A stretch of 64,000 nt of DNA from Spirochaetota bacterium (GCA_003246895.1 QKCL01000009.1:61651-125650); one strand, 5' to 3'; positions 26,446 to 35,798 are shown, counted from the stretch's first letter. Translations and numbers: made by a program. Notes: generated by a model from the sequence alone, not told the origin.

Positions 26446-26493
26446 ATATTAAGTTAATATACCTATTATCGGTAAATAACTTAATATAGTCAA
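26446..26493 (-). promoter_or_regulatory. Barrel-operon promoter with palindromic operator
   Basis: On the minus strand, -35 TTGACT (26488-26493) and -10 GATAAT (26465-26470) are separated by 17 bp. A perfect 15-bp palindrome, ATATTAA-G-TTAATAT (26446-26460), covers the predicted start site near 26458. An inverted copy of eleven of its bases, TAACTTAATAT, lies within the spacer at 26477-26487. The arrangement is typical of a repressor site, but the region is A/T-rich and the regulator is unknown. Confidence 0.6.
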
Positions 26494-26502
26494 GAAAAGA
26501 GA

Positions 26503-26973
26503 ATGCCGGTGACATTAATAAAACAGAGAATATGCTGCAGATTCAACCGCATCGCCATATATGGTGCAGTAATGCTTGTAACTGCATGCGGCACCTTTTT
26601 TAATGCTCCAAAAAACACACAGGCGCTTTCGGAAATTCTCCGTGAAAAGGCAGCCCGCTACGATGCGGACAAAAAATATATCCGTAAACTAACGTCTGAA
26701 CCCTACGGCAAAAAGGGCCTCTTTTACCTCATCGGCAGTGACGGAAGAGTAAAGGTTCACCCTGTAAAATCACTGGAGGGCCTTGACCTTAAAATGTTCC
26801 CATTCTACAAAGCAATGGAATCGGGAAAATCGGGCTGTACGCTCTTCTCTTCCGCGGGGAAGGGACTTGTGATTTTTTACCGTAAAACAGAAAGCGGCGA
26901 GATTCTCTGTTTATCCATTCCACAGGATGAGGTGAAGGGGAACATGTCAATGTGTTCAGACTTCGGGCGATAG
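26503..26973 (+). CDS. Small lipoprotein with possible Cache-like domain
   Basis: 156 residues. A basic N-terminus and hydrophobic stretch end in a lipobox LVTACG at about residue 29, so it is probably exported and lipid-anchored. The mature part contains GLFYLIGSDGRVKVHP and a Cys pair, loosely like a single Cache/PAS-type sensory fold; this is tentative. Divergent from the barrel operon with 65 bp between starts, and its 3' end overlaps the convergent Nudix gene by 18 bp. No good ribosome binding site is visible. Confidence 0.6.
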   Translation: MPVTLIKQRICCRFNRIAIYGAVMLVTACGTFFNAPKNTQALSEILREKAARYDADKKYIRKLTSEPYGKKGLFYLIGSDGRVKVHPVKSLEGLDLKMFPFYKAMESGKSGCTLFSSAGKGLVIFYRKTESGEILCLSIPQDEVKGNMSMCSDFGR

Positions 26974-27537
26974 CCCGGAAGGAAGAATATCAAAACCGGT
27001 GGCGCAGTGAACCAGGTACATTGACAGCGTGTTTATAACGATTGAATGGTCTATCTCTCCGGTCCTTATCATTGAGATAACCTCTTCAAGGGGGTATTCG
27101 GCCACATCGATGTCCTCTGCAGGATCAAGTTCCTGCTCCTGAACCTTTTCGCATCCTTCAATGAGAAAAAAACTAATTCTGTTGCTCATGATTGCAGGAT
27201 TAACCCAGCTCTCGTTCAGAAGAGTAACCCTGCTGCCCCTGTAACCTGTCTCTTCCAGCAGTTCACGCCGGGCACAGTCTGCAGGTGACTCTTCATGTTC
27301 AATGACACCTCCGGGAGTTTCAAGACTGATCTCATCTGAACCGAGTCTGTGCTGCTTCACCATTACAAGTTTCCCTTCTGGTGTAACAGCAACAACATTT
27401 ACCCAGTCATATGTGTTGATGACATAAAAGTTATGAGAAATATCCACTGATTCATTTTCGCATTCATGCTTGGATATGTCAAAGAACCCGTTCTCAAAAA
27501 CCCTGTCTGTTCTGTTCTTTTTCCACTTTGAAATCAT
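26956..27537 (-). CDS. Nudix hydrolase, ADP-ribose pyrophosphatase type
   Basis: 193 residues with a complete Nudix box: GGVIEHEESPADCARRELLEETGY matches GX5EX7REUXEEXGU. The preceding LVMVKQHRLGSDEISLETPGG and following VNPAIMSNRISFFLIE match the ADP-ribose pyrophosphatase (NudF-like) subgroup. Substrate is inferred only. Its ATG overlaps the upstream phosphodiesterase stop (ATGA). Last gene of the ubiE operon. Confidence 0.87.
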   Translation of the reverse strand: MISKWKKNRTDRVFENGFFDISKHECENESVDISHNFYVINTYDWVNVVAVTPEGKLVMVKQHRLGSDEISLETPGGVIEHEESPADCARRELLEETGYRGSRVTLLNESWVNPAIMSNRISFFLIEGCEKVQEQELDPAEDIDVAEYPLEEVISMIRTGEIDHSIVINTLSMYLVHCATGFDILPSGLSPEV

Positions 27538-28289
27538 CTGTACTGCTCCCTCAACGACAGCATCTTCTCAACATCGTCGGTTATGATAACATCCGAATAC
27601 CTGTATATTTTCAGATAGTCGCTTCTGCGGTTAACTGTCCAGAATACAATTTTATACCCCAGAAACCTGAAAGTTTTGAGTATTAAAAAATTAAGAAACC
27701 CGGGCAGTCTCCCGAAGAGGTCAACTGGAAGATTCAGGTACCGTGGCTTCATTTTATACATTCTTATAAAAAGATTAATGAATACATTCTTCGAATCCCT
27801 CCGGTCAAGTAGCAGGCCTATATCAAAGCCCCTCTTCCTAAAGCATGGAAGGAGATCGTGACGGAACGAAGAAACCATAATGTTCTTCCTTATTTCCAGG
27901 TCTGCAACAATACTGTATATGGCATCGCAGTCATCAACAGTTAGTGTCTCCTCTTTAAGTTCCATGTTGTAGAACTTGTCACGGGGAGCCTTTTCAAGAT
28001 ACTCCCTGAGGTTGGGGATACCCTCCTCTCCCCCTGAAATGAAACTCACATGCTTACGTCTTGAAAATTCCTTTATATTTCCCTTCTGGCCGGTGAGCCT
28101 TTCTATTTCATAATCGTGAAAGATGACATACTCGCCGTCACCGGTCTTCTGGACATCAAACTCTATGCCGTCGGCCCCGAACTCGAATGCCTTCTGAAAG
28201 GCAAGCTCCGTGTTTTCAGGATAGAGTTTCCGGTATCCCCTGTGCCCCAGGATGAGGGGCCATCTGTTACCTGTCTTTGCTGCAGACAT
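27534..28289 (-). CDS. Glycerophosphodiester phosphodiesterase
   Basis: 251 residues of the GDPD TIM-barrel family. Catalytic signature: ILGHRGYRKLYPENT, then DGIEFDVQKTGDGEYVIFHDYEIERLTG with the acidic metal ligands and second His. Hydrolyses glycerophosphodiesters to glycerol-3-phosphate and an alcohol. No signal peptide, so it is cytoplasmic. The ATG at 28289 lies inside the end of ubiE (23-bp overlap); a GTG at 28331 in the same frame would add 14 unlikely residues. Confidence 0.9.
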   Translation of the reverse strand: MSAAKTGNRWPLILGHRGYRKLYPENTELAFQKAFEFGADGIEFDVQKTGDGEYVIFHDYEIERLTGQKGNIKEFSRRKHVSFISGGEEGIPNLREYLEKAPRDKFYNMELKEETLTVDDCDAIYSIVADLEIRKNIMVSSFRHDLLPCFRKRGFDIGLLLDRRDSKNVFINLFIRMYKMKPRYLNLPVDLFGRLPGFLNFLILKTFRFLGYKIVFWTVNRRSDYLKIYRYSDVIITDDVEKMLSLREQYR

Positions 28290-28989
28290 ATATACTTGCC
28301 ACTCCAAAGGTAAGTTTAATTCTTTCCACACCGGAAAAACCGGATTCTCTGACGCGATTCATGAGTTCATTCGGTTCAAGGAATGTTTCAATTGTTCTGG
28401 AGAGATAGGCGTAAGCCTCTCTCCTGCCTGAAAAAACACCTCCCATAAAGGGAAGCACCCACTTCAGATATATATTGTAAAAAAGTTTTACTACCGGTTT
28501 TTCAGGCCTTGTGAGTTCCAGAATAAAGAGTCTGCCTCCAACGGAAAGTACACGGTGCGCGTCCCGGAGAAACACATCAATATCCGGAATGTTTCTTATG
28601 CCGAAGGCAATTGTCTCAATGGGGAAAGATCCGTCTTTCACCGGAATCCTTGCGGCGTCGGCAGACAGGTTCATGTCACCAAGCCATCCCCTCTTCACCC
28701 CCTCCTTCAGCATGCCCAGTGAAAAATCGAGGGACACAACACCTGCCCCGGATTTCAAAAATTCATGTGTAAGGTCACCTGTTCCGCAGCAGAGGTCAAG
28801 GACCGGCATACCCTGAAGGTCTCCGCAGAGTCTTATGAGCCTCCTCCTCCAGAGCCTGTCTATGCCGAAGGAGAGAAAGCGGTTCAGAAAATCGTATGTG
28901 GGGGCAATGGAGTCGAACATCTCCTTCACATGCTTCTTCTTCTCTTCAGGTGTGCTGTTGTCTATCTTGTAGTCTGAATATTTGTCCAT
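28267..28989 (-). CDS. ubiE: Ubiquinone/menaquinone biosynthesis C-methyltransferase
   Basis: 240 residues. SAM-binding motif VLDLCCGTGDLT and the UbiE/MenG signature FGIRNIPDIDVFLRDAHRVLSVGG, with the conserved N-terminal FDSIAPTYDFLNRFLSFGID. Methylates demethylmenaquinone (or the ubiquinone precursor) in the last steps of quinone synthesis. The rest of the quinone pathway is outside the window, except that the nucleosidase at 11694 could be a futalosine hydrolase. First gene of a three-gene overlapping set. Confidence 0.93.
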   Translation of the reverse strand: MDKYSDYKIDNSTPEEKKKHVKEMFDSIAPTYDFLNRFLSFGIDRLWRRRLIRLCGDLQGMPVLDLCCGTGDLTHEFLKSGAGVVSLDFSLGMLKEGVKRGWLGDMNLSADAARIPVKDGSFPIETIAFGIRNIPDIDVFLRDAHRVLSVGGRLFILELTRPEKPVVKLFYNIYLKWVLPFMGGVFSGRREAYAYLSRTIETFLEPNELMNRVRESGFSGVERIKLTFGVASIYVCSKDR

Positions 28990-29155
28990 TACATGTTCCG
29001 GAGGGCATTATGAAAGAACCAATAAAATGTTTCAATTTATATTTTTCTTTTTTGAGAAGACCCCATTACCACTCTATTCCCGCTGGAGCCTGGGAGATTT
29101 AGAGAATTAATTGTTTTTTCTAAGAAACAATATTATTGTATTAATAAATCCTGTA

Positions 29156-31714
29156 ATGGATAAACATAAAATGAAGAGTACTGATCAACGGGAAAAAAAA
29201 TCCGGTAGCGGCCTTAACCGCAATATCGGCCGGTTTAAAATCCTCTTTTTCCTTTTTACGATTACTGTAATCATTACGTGTTTCGTTACCATGCGTATGG
29301 AATACCGGAATTATATCCAGCGTATTGACATGATGTCCAGAGGAGGAGTATTTACCAGTCAGCAGCATATTCTTCGCATGCTTGAGGCGGCGGACCTGAT
29401 TCTGATTCAAACTGAAACCTATCTAAGAAATAAAGAGTTATCATCAATTGATAATTCAAAATCAGTGTGGGAGTATCTTGTTAACCTCTCAAATAAAATA
29501 CCGCAGCTAAGGTCTATCTGGATTGCCGATGCAAAAGGGAAAATGCTTGTCTACAGCGGGAAATACCCTACCCCGACCTTAAACGTTCTTAACCGTGACT
29601 ACTTTATCAACGCCCGTTCATTAAAAGGAGACAACTACTATTTGGGGCCGCCGATAAAGGGAAAATACACTGGAAAACCTTTTTTCAGTATGAGCCGGGC
29701 GCTCCGTAATTCCCATGAAACCTTCAGGGGAGTTGTGGTTGCCGCAATGGAACCTGAATATATAAACATTTTCAAGGATATTTCCATGAAAGATATGCTG
29801 TTCCGGATTTATCTGATTTCAGAGGACGGAACTGTCTATTCGGAATATCCGAAGCCCATAAAGGGCAGTGAAAAAGAAACAGGACTAAAAATAAAGACAT
29901 TGCTTTCAGATAAAAATGATACCATACTGCATGGTTCTTTTAAGGAAGGGAAAATGTCAGCTCTGTCTAAACGCAGACTGGGGAATACACCCTTTCTGGT
30001 GATTTCTGAATATGGGACCAGCAATATCGTTTTTTCACTATGGTCAAGCTGGAGTTTTATAGTTGTGCCAATAGCCGTTGTTTACATGCTCATGACAATT
30101 CTGTTTGTTTTTTTGATAAAAAAGATGAGGCTTGAAGAAGAGGCAAGACTGGAAGCTGAAAAAGCAATGTCTGAAAGTGAAGAAAGACTGCGCCGGTTAG
30201 GAAACAACATGCCCAATGGACTGCTGTACCAGATATCGGTATCTCCTTCGGGAGAGAGATCATTCAATTATATAACATCCGGTGTGGAAAAAATGTTTCA
30301 TGTGACAGCCGACCAGGTTTTGAAAAATCCGAAAATCCTTTACGACCTGATTCATCCCGACGATGTGGATAATTTTTTAAAAACCGAAGAAGCAGCAATA
30401 AAAGCGTTGAAAGAGTTTGAAACTTTTGCCCGGTTTAAAGTCAATTCTGCAAATTCAAAAGAAGAGAAATGGATTCAGATAAGGTCAATTCCTCATGTAA
30501 AAGAGGATAAAACCGTTACATGGGATGGATTTGTCATAGATATGACGAAAGAACATCAGCTTGAAAGTGAACTGAGACACAGCCAGAGAATGGAGTCAAT
30601 CGGACAACTGGCAGGGGGTGTGGCTCATGATTTTAACAATATGCTCGCAGGTATAATCGGTTCTACTGAATTGCTGGAACATATGAATCTGCCGGAAAAG
30701 GCTTCGAAATATTTACAGATAATTCTGAAAAGCGCGACACGGGCTTCGAGTCTGACAAAGCAGTTATTGGCATTCTCCCGCAAGGCTGACTATCCTGTCG
30801 CTCCATTGAATCTTCACCAGGTTATCCGGGATGCAGTTGCTTTGCTGGAGAGAAGTATTGACCGGAAAATCGAACTTCGCCTTGAGCTTAATGCTGAGAA
30901 AACATTTGTACGGGGTGATGCCGGATTACTGGAGAATGGTATTATAAATCTCGGGATAAACGCCAGAGATGCAATAAATGATGACTGCGGTATAATAACC
31001 TTTCAAACTTCCAACATAACCCTGACGGAAGAAGAAATAAAAAATGCAGGGCATGAAATATGTCCCGGTGATTACATTAAGTTTACCGTGACTGATAACG
31101 GCGCAGGAATAGACAGCTTAACTCTGCCAATGATTTTTGACCCTTTTTTCAGTACAAAAGAAGTCGGGAAAGGAACCGGTTTGGGGCTTTCAGTTACCTA
31201 TGGAGTTATCAAGAAATATAACGGCAATATCTCCGTTGAGAGTCAAAAAGGGGAAGGAACGACTTTTACAATTTTATTACCTCTTGTGCTGGATCAAACA
31301 ATCAGCGATGAACCTGCAGAAAAAGAAGAAAACTTTGACAATAAAGATGCGTTAATCCTGGTCATAGAAGATGAACCTACAGTAAGAGAAACCATTGAGA
31401 TGCAGATTAATCACTTTGGATACAATGTAATCACGGCCATTAACGGAACAGATGGAGTGGCTCGATTCCAAGAGAACCAGGATCAGATCAGGCTGGTCGT
31501 TCTGGATCTGATCATGCCTGAAATGAGCGGCGACAAAGTTTTCGAAGAAATTAGAAAAGTGTCACCGCAGCTCCCGATAATTCTCTATAGCGGCTACAGC
31601 AGTAACACCCGCCTTAATGAAATGCTGAAAAAAGAAAATGTTTCTTTTATTCAAAAACCCTTTGGGCAAAATGATTTAAAAAAAATGATCACAAAGGCCC
31701 TGGAAGTTATCTAA
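29156..31714 (+). CDS. Hybrid sensor histidine kinase (Cache-PAS-HK-receiver)
   Basis: About 852 residues. TM1 at roughly 25-45, a large extracytoplasmic Cache-type sensing domain (about 50-285), TM2 near 290-315, PAS domain (about 345-460), HisKA with His near 490 (GQLAGGVAHDFNN), HATPase (DNGAGID and GTGLGL motifs), and a C-terminal receiver with Asp near 782 (LDLIMPEMSG). Senses an external ligand and feeds a phosphorelay. Start uncertain: TTG at 29111, ATG at 29156 or 29171. No output regulator adjacent; the next gene is a second hybrid kinase. Confidence 0.88.
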   Translation: MDKHKMKSTDQREKKSGSGLNRNIGRFKILFFLFTITVIITCFVTMRMEYRNYIQRIDMMSRGGVFTSQQHILRMLEAADLILIQTETYLRNKELSSIDNSKSVWEYLVNLSNKIPQLRSIWIADAKGKMLVYSGKYPTPTLNVLNRDYFINARSLKGDNYYLGPPIKGKYTGKPFFSMSRALRNSHETFRGVVVAAMEPEYINIFKDISMKDMLFRIYLISEDGTVYSEYPKPIKGSEKETGLKIKTLLSDKNDTILHGSFKEGKMSALSKRRLGNTPFLVISEYGTSNIVFSLWSSWSFIVVPIAVVYMLMTILFVFLIKKMRLEEEARLEAEKAMSESEERLRRLGNNMPNGLLYQISVSPSGERSFNYITSGVEKMFHVTADQVLKNPKILYDLIHPDDVDNFLKTEEAAIKALKEFETFARFKVNSANSKEEKWIQIRSIPHVKEDKTVTWDGFVIDMTKEHQLESELRHSQRMESIGQLAGGVAHDFNNMLAGIIGSTELLEHMNLPEKASKYLQIILKSATRASSLTKQLLAFSRKADYPVAPLNLHQVIRDAVALLERSIDRKIELRLELNAEKTFVRGDAGLLENGIINLGINARDAINDDCGIITFQTSNITLTEEEIKNAGHEICPGDYIKFTVTDNGAGIDSLTLPMIFDPFFSTKEVGKGTGLGLSVTYGVIKKYNGNISVESQKGEGTTFTILLPLVLDQTISDEPAEKEENFDNKDALILVIEDEPTVRETIEMQINHFGYNVITAINGTDGVARFQENQDQIRLVVLDLIMPEMSGDKVFEEIRKVSPQLPIILYSGYSSNTRLNEMLKKENVSFIQKPFGQNDLKKMITKALEVI

Positions 31715-32030
31715 AGGCCGGGAGAGTTTACCATTTTCTGCATAGGTTAAAACTAAATCAGCACTCTACCTGCCCTCAATTTTATTAATAACAACAGTCT
31801 GTTTTCATTAGGATGAAGCATACATTCTATATTTCAAAATATTTTTCGGGGATGGGCTCCGGGATTGAATTCACAAATAATGCTACAATGTGATCCACTG
31901 CTAGTTTTCCGGTTTATCATGCCATACAATGGGAAGTGTACCTGGCCGGAATTAAGTTATTCACTTTTTAGTTGCAATTTTAATAATAATTCGATAAGTT
32001 ATGTTATCCATGGTTTCAGCGGGGGGATTT
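31715..32030. other. Intergenic region between the two hybrid kinase genes
   Basis: 316 bp without a credible open frame. No tRNA, riboswitch or strong terminator was recognised. It presumably holds the promoter of the second kinase gene. Confidence 0.5.
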
Positions 32031-34115
32031 GTGATTAAAGAAAACTTTTCAGAGAACAGCATCAGAGGTGAAATCGCTGAGTCCTTTGCACGTTTTCTTA
32101 TCCCCTTCTTTACAGTTGCCCTAATTATAAATGCTGCTGTAATTTTCATGCCACCGGTTCAGCCGACCAGACTTTTTGTTGTGAGTATTTCCACACCCGG
32201 AATCATTATCGCACTCTATTTTGCATTCAGGAAAAAATTCATAAAATCGGTTTATTCATTTATAATTATGGTAGCTGTAGCATTAATTGCAGGAGCTTTT
32301 TTAAATGGTGGGGTAAGGGCCCCTGCATTTATAGGCCTGCTGGTGCCTCTTGTCTATCTGGGCTGGATATGCAGAAGCCGTAACATGGTGATTTTTTTGG
32401 GCCTCTACTTTGTCCTGGGCATTGTTTTAGCTACTCTTGACAACATGAATATTCTTCCCTACAGGCTTGAGTATACAAGCATGCGTCTCTTTTTTGTCTA
32501 TGCATCCTATATACTGGCCATAGCTGTTGCCATAATAAACGGCAACAAAATGCTCCATGGCGCTCTGCAACAGAGGGAGGAAAAAACAACACTGCTTGAT
32601 TCCATTTTTACTTCAATAGCCGATGCCATATTTGTACTTGATCAGAATTACAGGGTAATTCAAATGAACAGAAACGCCGAGAACATCCTCAATGAACTTG
32701 GATATAAAAACTGTGAATTCTTTCTCGAAGACATCAGGTTCATGGATATGGAATCTGAGAAATTTTCCCTTAAAGACTATCTAACCATAAGAAAAAATTT
32801 TATAGAAAACAAGCAGCTCAGATATGAAGGGGATGACCATACCTGCTGGTTCCATATATCGGGGTCTCCATTTCTGATGGGTAAAAACATGCAGGGTGCA
32901 GTTCTCTCCATGCGGAACAATACACTTCAGGTTGAACAGGAAAGGCAGCTCGTCCAGTCCCAGAAGATGGACGCCCTCGGCCAGCTGGCGGGGGGCATAA
33001 CCCATGACTTTAACAATATTCTGGCGGGAATACAGGGGGCTGCCGAGGCTACCCGTTTGAAGGCAAGGGACGATCAGGTGAGAATGATTGAACTGATCAT
33101 TGACTCCGTAAAAAGAGCCTCCGAACTTGTGGACAAGCTGCTTGTTTTCACCCGAAAGACATCGGATTCATCAAAGGCCTTGGATGTTCACAGAATTATT
33201 TCAGATACATATTCCCTGCTGGAGAGAACCATTGACAGGAAAATAAACATTGTCCTTAAACTCAACAGTGAACGGAGTATTACAGTGGGAGATAACACCC
33301 AGATTCAGAGCGCCCTCATGAACATGGGTATTAACGCTTCACAGGCCATGCCGGACGGAGGGACACTGACATTTGAAACATCAAACAAATATCTGAATGA
33401 AATCTTCTGTAAACACTCACAATTTGACATAGTGCCTGGAAATTATATTCTGATCAGGATAATTGATACCGGACACGGCATGGACGATAAAGTGAAGAAG
33501 CACATATTTGAGCCATTCTATACCACCAAGGATGTGGGCAAGGGAACAGGGCTCGGTCTGGCAGCCGTATACGGCATGGTACAGAGACATAAAGGAGCCA
33601 TCTCTGTGTACAGTGAAGTCGGCTTAGGCACTACTTTTCACATTTACCTGCCTCTGGCAGAAGAGGATAACGAGGAGGTCATCCCTGTTTCAAAAGAAGA
33701 ACCCACAGGGACCGGTATAATTTTAATTGTAGATGATGACAAGTTCATACGAATAACCACAGAACAGACCCTCATATCACTGGGCTATACTGTATATTCA
33801 TTTGAAGAGGGCCGTCAGGCCCTTGAATTTATCGCAAGGGAATCTGCCGATGTCATACTGCTGGACATGATAATGCCGGTAATGAACGGCCGGGAATTGT
33901 ACGATGAGATACTCAAAACCGGATTTACCGGCAAGGTCATTCTGACTTCGGGATTATCAAAAAAGAAAGATGTTGCCGCAATGGAGAAGAAGGGACTTTT
34001 CGGATTTCTCCATAAACCCTTTGACAGGTCTGAATTAGCCCGGATGGTTTTCAGGGCTCTGACTTCCGGGAATAAAACCTCCCCTGCCCATGGAAACAAC
34101 ACACCCGAATGTTAA
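32031..34115 (+). CDS. Hybrid sensor histidine kinase with multi-TM input domain
   Basis: 694 residues from the GTG at 32031, which has GGGGGGA four bases upstream; an ATG at 32001 in frame is an alternative. N-terminal block of about six membrane helices (to about residue 175), then PAS (about 185-300), HisKA with His near 323 ([13 protein letters not shown]), HATPase ([18 protein letters not shown]) and a receiver with Asp near 610 ([11 protein letters not shown]). Same kinase class and C-terminal layout as the preceding kinase, but a different sensor. No output protein adjacent. Confidence 0.88.
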   Translation: MIKENFSENSIRGEIAESFARFLIPFFTVALIINAAVIFMPPVQPTRLFVVSISTPGIIIALYFAFRKKFIKSVYSFIIMVAVALIAGAFLNGGVRAPAFIGLLVPLVYLGWICRSRNMVIFLGLYFVLGIVLATLDNMNILPYRLEYTSMRLFFVYASYILAIAVAIINGNKMLHGALQQREEKTTLLDSIFTSIADAIFVLDQNYRVIQMNRNAENILNELGYKNCEFFLEDIRFMDMESEKFSLKDYLTIRKNFIENKQLRYEGDDHTCWFHISGSPFLMGKNMQGAVLSMRNNTLQVEQERQLVQSQKMDALGQLAGGITHDFNNILAGIQGAAEATRLKARDDQVRMIELIIDSVKRASELVDKLLVFTRKTSDSSKALDVHRIISDTYSLLERTIDRKINIVLKLNSERSITVGDNTQIQSALMNMGINASQAMPDGGTLTFETSNKYLNEIFCKHSQFDIVPGNYILIRIIDTGHGMDDKVKKHIFEPFYTTKDVGKGTGLGLAAVYGMVQRHKGAISVYSEVGLGTTFHIYLPLAEEDNEEVIPVSKEEPTGTGIILIVDDDKFIRITTEQTLISLGYTVYSFEEGRQALEFIARESADVILLDMIMPVMNGRELYDEILKTGFTGKVILTSGLSKKKDVAAMEKKGLFGFLHKPFDRSELARMVFRALTSGNKTSPAHGNNTPEC

Positions 34116-34169
34116 ATCGACACAACGTTTAATTAAATCAACGCATCGTCGGGTCAAATCAACGCAACG
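34112..34169 (+). repeat. Three 16-bp direct repeats with 21-bp period
   Basis: Units at 34112-34127 (TTAAATCGACACAACG), 34133-34148 (TTAAATCAACGCATCG) and 34154-34169 (TCAAATCAACGCAACG), spaced exactly 21 bp. The first overlaps the kinase stop codon. The 21-bp period equals two helical turns or seven codons; one plus frame through it reads as a degenerate heptapeptide repeat ([21 protein letters not shown]). Confidence 0.75.
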
Positions 34170-34473
34170 GACCATGAAATTTATTCAAGGCGTTTTCGTT
34201 TTATGCGCCATTTAACGGCATGCTTCCGGCCTTCGCTGGCTATGGGGATATAAAGAGTATACATGAAATTATACTGAATAAATAGGATTTTAGAGGTTTC
34301 TTATTTAATGGAAATGCCATGTCATTCTGAAATTCACAATGAATTTTATGCCAGTGCCTGACAGGAGGTCACAATGAGAACCGGCAGAAGAAATTAAAGG
34401 GCTGATAAATCTTTAAAAATATAATCACATTAATCAAAAGAGCTGCAGGAAAAGGCTGCCATGAACCGAAACC
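34170..34473. other. Non-coding stretch with possible gene remnant and micro-ORF
   Basis: 304 bp with no full gene. A strong AGGAGG (34363-34368) lies five bases before an ATG (34374) that opens only a 7-codon frame, MRTGRRN, ending at 34397. Another short frame near 34197-34255 reads RFMRHLTACFRPSLAMGI. These may be fragments of a decayed gene or element. No terminal inverted repeats of an insertion sequence were seen. Confidence 0.4.
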
Positions 34474-35274
34474 CTAATTCACAAAAATCTGCAGCTCCGT
34501 TACATACCTGTTGGAATTCCCCCTGAATATCATCCCCGGCCCCTTATGGTAGAGAACCCTGCACGGCACAAGCATTCTGTATGCCCTGTCATTTATATAT
34601 GTGAACAGTTCCCTGTATGAACTGCCAAGTGTTTCATAGGGGCCGTGATGGACTATGGTGACTGCCCTGCCTCCTTTGAGTACCCGGCTTTCAATACCCT
34701 TCCTGTTCATCATGCGGCTGAGGGGGAAGCCTGCTTCTATGTCGGCGTTATCCTCCATGTACTCACTTTCATAATCAAGACTCATGGGCGGACCTGAGAT
34801 AAGCCGGCCCGCTGCCCTGCCGGTTCTGCCGAATGCGCTCCCCATATCCTGATACTTTCCCTTGAAACGGTAACCGGCGAATATCATGTCATCCACGTTT
34901 TTTTCAAGTACAGTACCGTTAGCTTCATTGGTTCTGAAATCTCCTGTAATTTTCAGAAAATACTCTATTTCTGTAAGGGCCTCATTGTACCTTGCAACTC
35001 TTGCGTTAATATCTCTCCTTCTGACCTCAATGGCCTCAACGATATCACAGTCATCACTGTAATTCTGCAGCAGCTCGGCAATTTCACTGATACTGAAATC
35101 AAGGCTTCGAAGAAGCGCTATTGCAGCAGCCTTTTCAACCGATGAATCCCTGTAATACCTGTATGAAGTATCTTTATCTATATAATCAGGCAGGAGAAGG
35201 CCCTGTTCATGGTAATAACGCAATGTCTTTACAGAAAGTTTTGTAATAACCGAAAATTCACCGATTGTAAACAT
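34474..35274 (-). CDS. MerR-family regulator with GyrI-like effector domain
   Basis: 266 residues. N-terminal MerR winged helix (residues 1-70: FTIGEFSVITKLSVKTLRYYHEQGLL), a dimerisation helix to about 115, and a C-terminal GyrI-like/BmrR-type ligand-binding domain (about 125-266) with the GRAVTIVHHGPYETLGSSY motif. BmrR relatives bind lipophilic cations and activate transporter genes. It follows a membrane-protein gene by 3 bp. The operon promoter at 35799-35829 has the MerR-specific 19-bp spacer and dyad, so autoregulation is likely. Confidence 0.9.
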   Translation of the reverse strand: MFTIGEFSVITKLSVKTLRYYHEQGLLLPDYIDKDTSYRYYRDSSVEKAAAIALLRSLDFSISEIAELLQNYSDDCDIVEAIEVRRRDINARVARYNEALTEIEYFLKITGDFRTNEANGTVLEKNVDDMIFAGYRFKGKYQDMGSAFGRTGRAAGRLISGPPMSLDYESEYMEDNADIEAGFPLSRMMNRKGIESRVLKGGRAVTIVHHGPYETLGSSYRELFTYINDRAYRMLVPCRVLYHKGPGMIFRGNSNRYVTELQIFVN

Positions 35275-35277
35275 AAC

Positions 35278-35769
35278 CTATCCCTTCTTCTTTATGAATT
35301 CCTCGAATGTACTGTCCCCGAGTTTTTTAAGATATTCCGGATGTGTCTTCACATATTTCTGCTGTACAGGAAGAACCACGGCAAATGCAATGATGCCAGC
35401 GGCAAGGCCGGCAACGGAAAATCTATAACTTTTCTCCATGAAGATCTTCATGAGTATCCAGACAGTTGCCAGAGTCATGGCAATATGCCCTATCTGGGCA
35501 TAGATTGCAGTACCTGTCCAGCCGAAAACAAAGAGCCCTCCTGTACCGAAAAAGAGAAGAAAGGGGAGAGCAGAAGCCATGATCCTGGAGCTTTTGAAAA
35601 AATATCCTGCAAGGTAAAGCATTACCGACGGCGCGCAGGCATTAAATACAAGCCAGGCCTCTGCCGGGAAATGCGCCATTCCCAGAAAAAACCATGTTGA
35701 GTTTATTACATTGACCACATTAATAGCTGCAATGGCCATGCCCGATATTTTTAATATTTTGTGTGTCAC
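35278..35769 (-). CDS. Small integral membrane protein in the MerR operon
   Basis: 163 residues from GTG at 35769, chosen because GGAGG lies five bases upstream; an ATG four codons earlier overlaps that ribosome binding site. Four or five hydrophobic segments (for example ISGMAIAAINVVNVI, WLVFNACAPSVMLYLAGYF, IGHIAMTLATVWILMKIF). No recognised family and no transporter signature. Its place as first gene under a MerR-type promoter suggests it acts in the response controlled by the regulator. Confidence 0.65.
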   Translation of the reverse strand: MTHKILKISGMAIAAINVVNVINSTWFFLGMAHFPAEAWLVFNACAPSVMLYLAGYFFKSSRIMASALPFLLFFGTGGLFVFGWTGTAIYAQIGHIAMTLATVWILMKIFMEKSYRFSVAGLAAGIIAFAVVLPVQQKYVKTHPEYLKKLGDSTFEEFIKKKG

Positions 35770-35798
35770 AGTATCCTCCATTTATTTACATAAACGGC

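Noticed and set aside
31715..32030. c-di-GMP riboswitch or small RNA between the kinase genes
   Set aside because: None of the conserved GEMM core sequence is present and no clear promoter-terminator unit was found.
34112..34169. CRISPR array
   Set aside because: Only three 16-bp units with 5-bp gaps; there are no spacers of CRISPR length and no cas genes.
34170..34473. Insertion-sequence remnant
   Set aside because: No terminal inverted repeats, target duplications or transposase-like frames could be recognised; kept only as an uncertain remnant.
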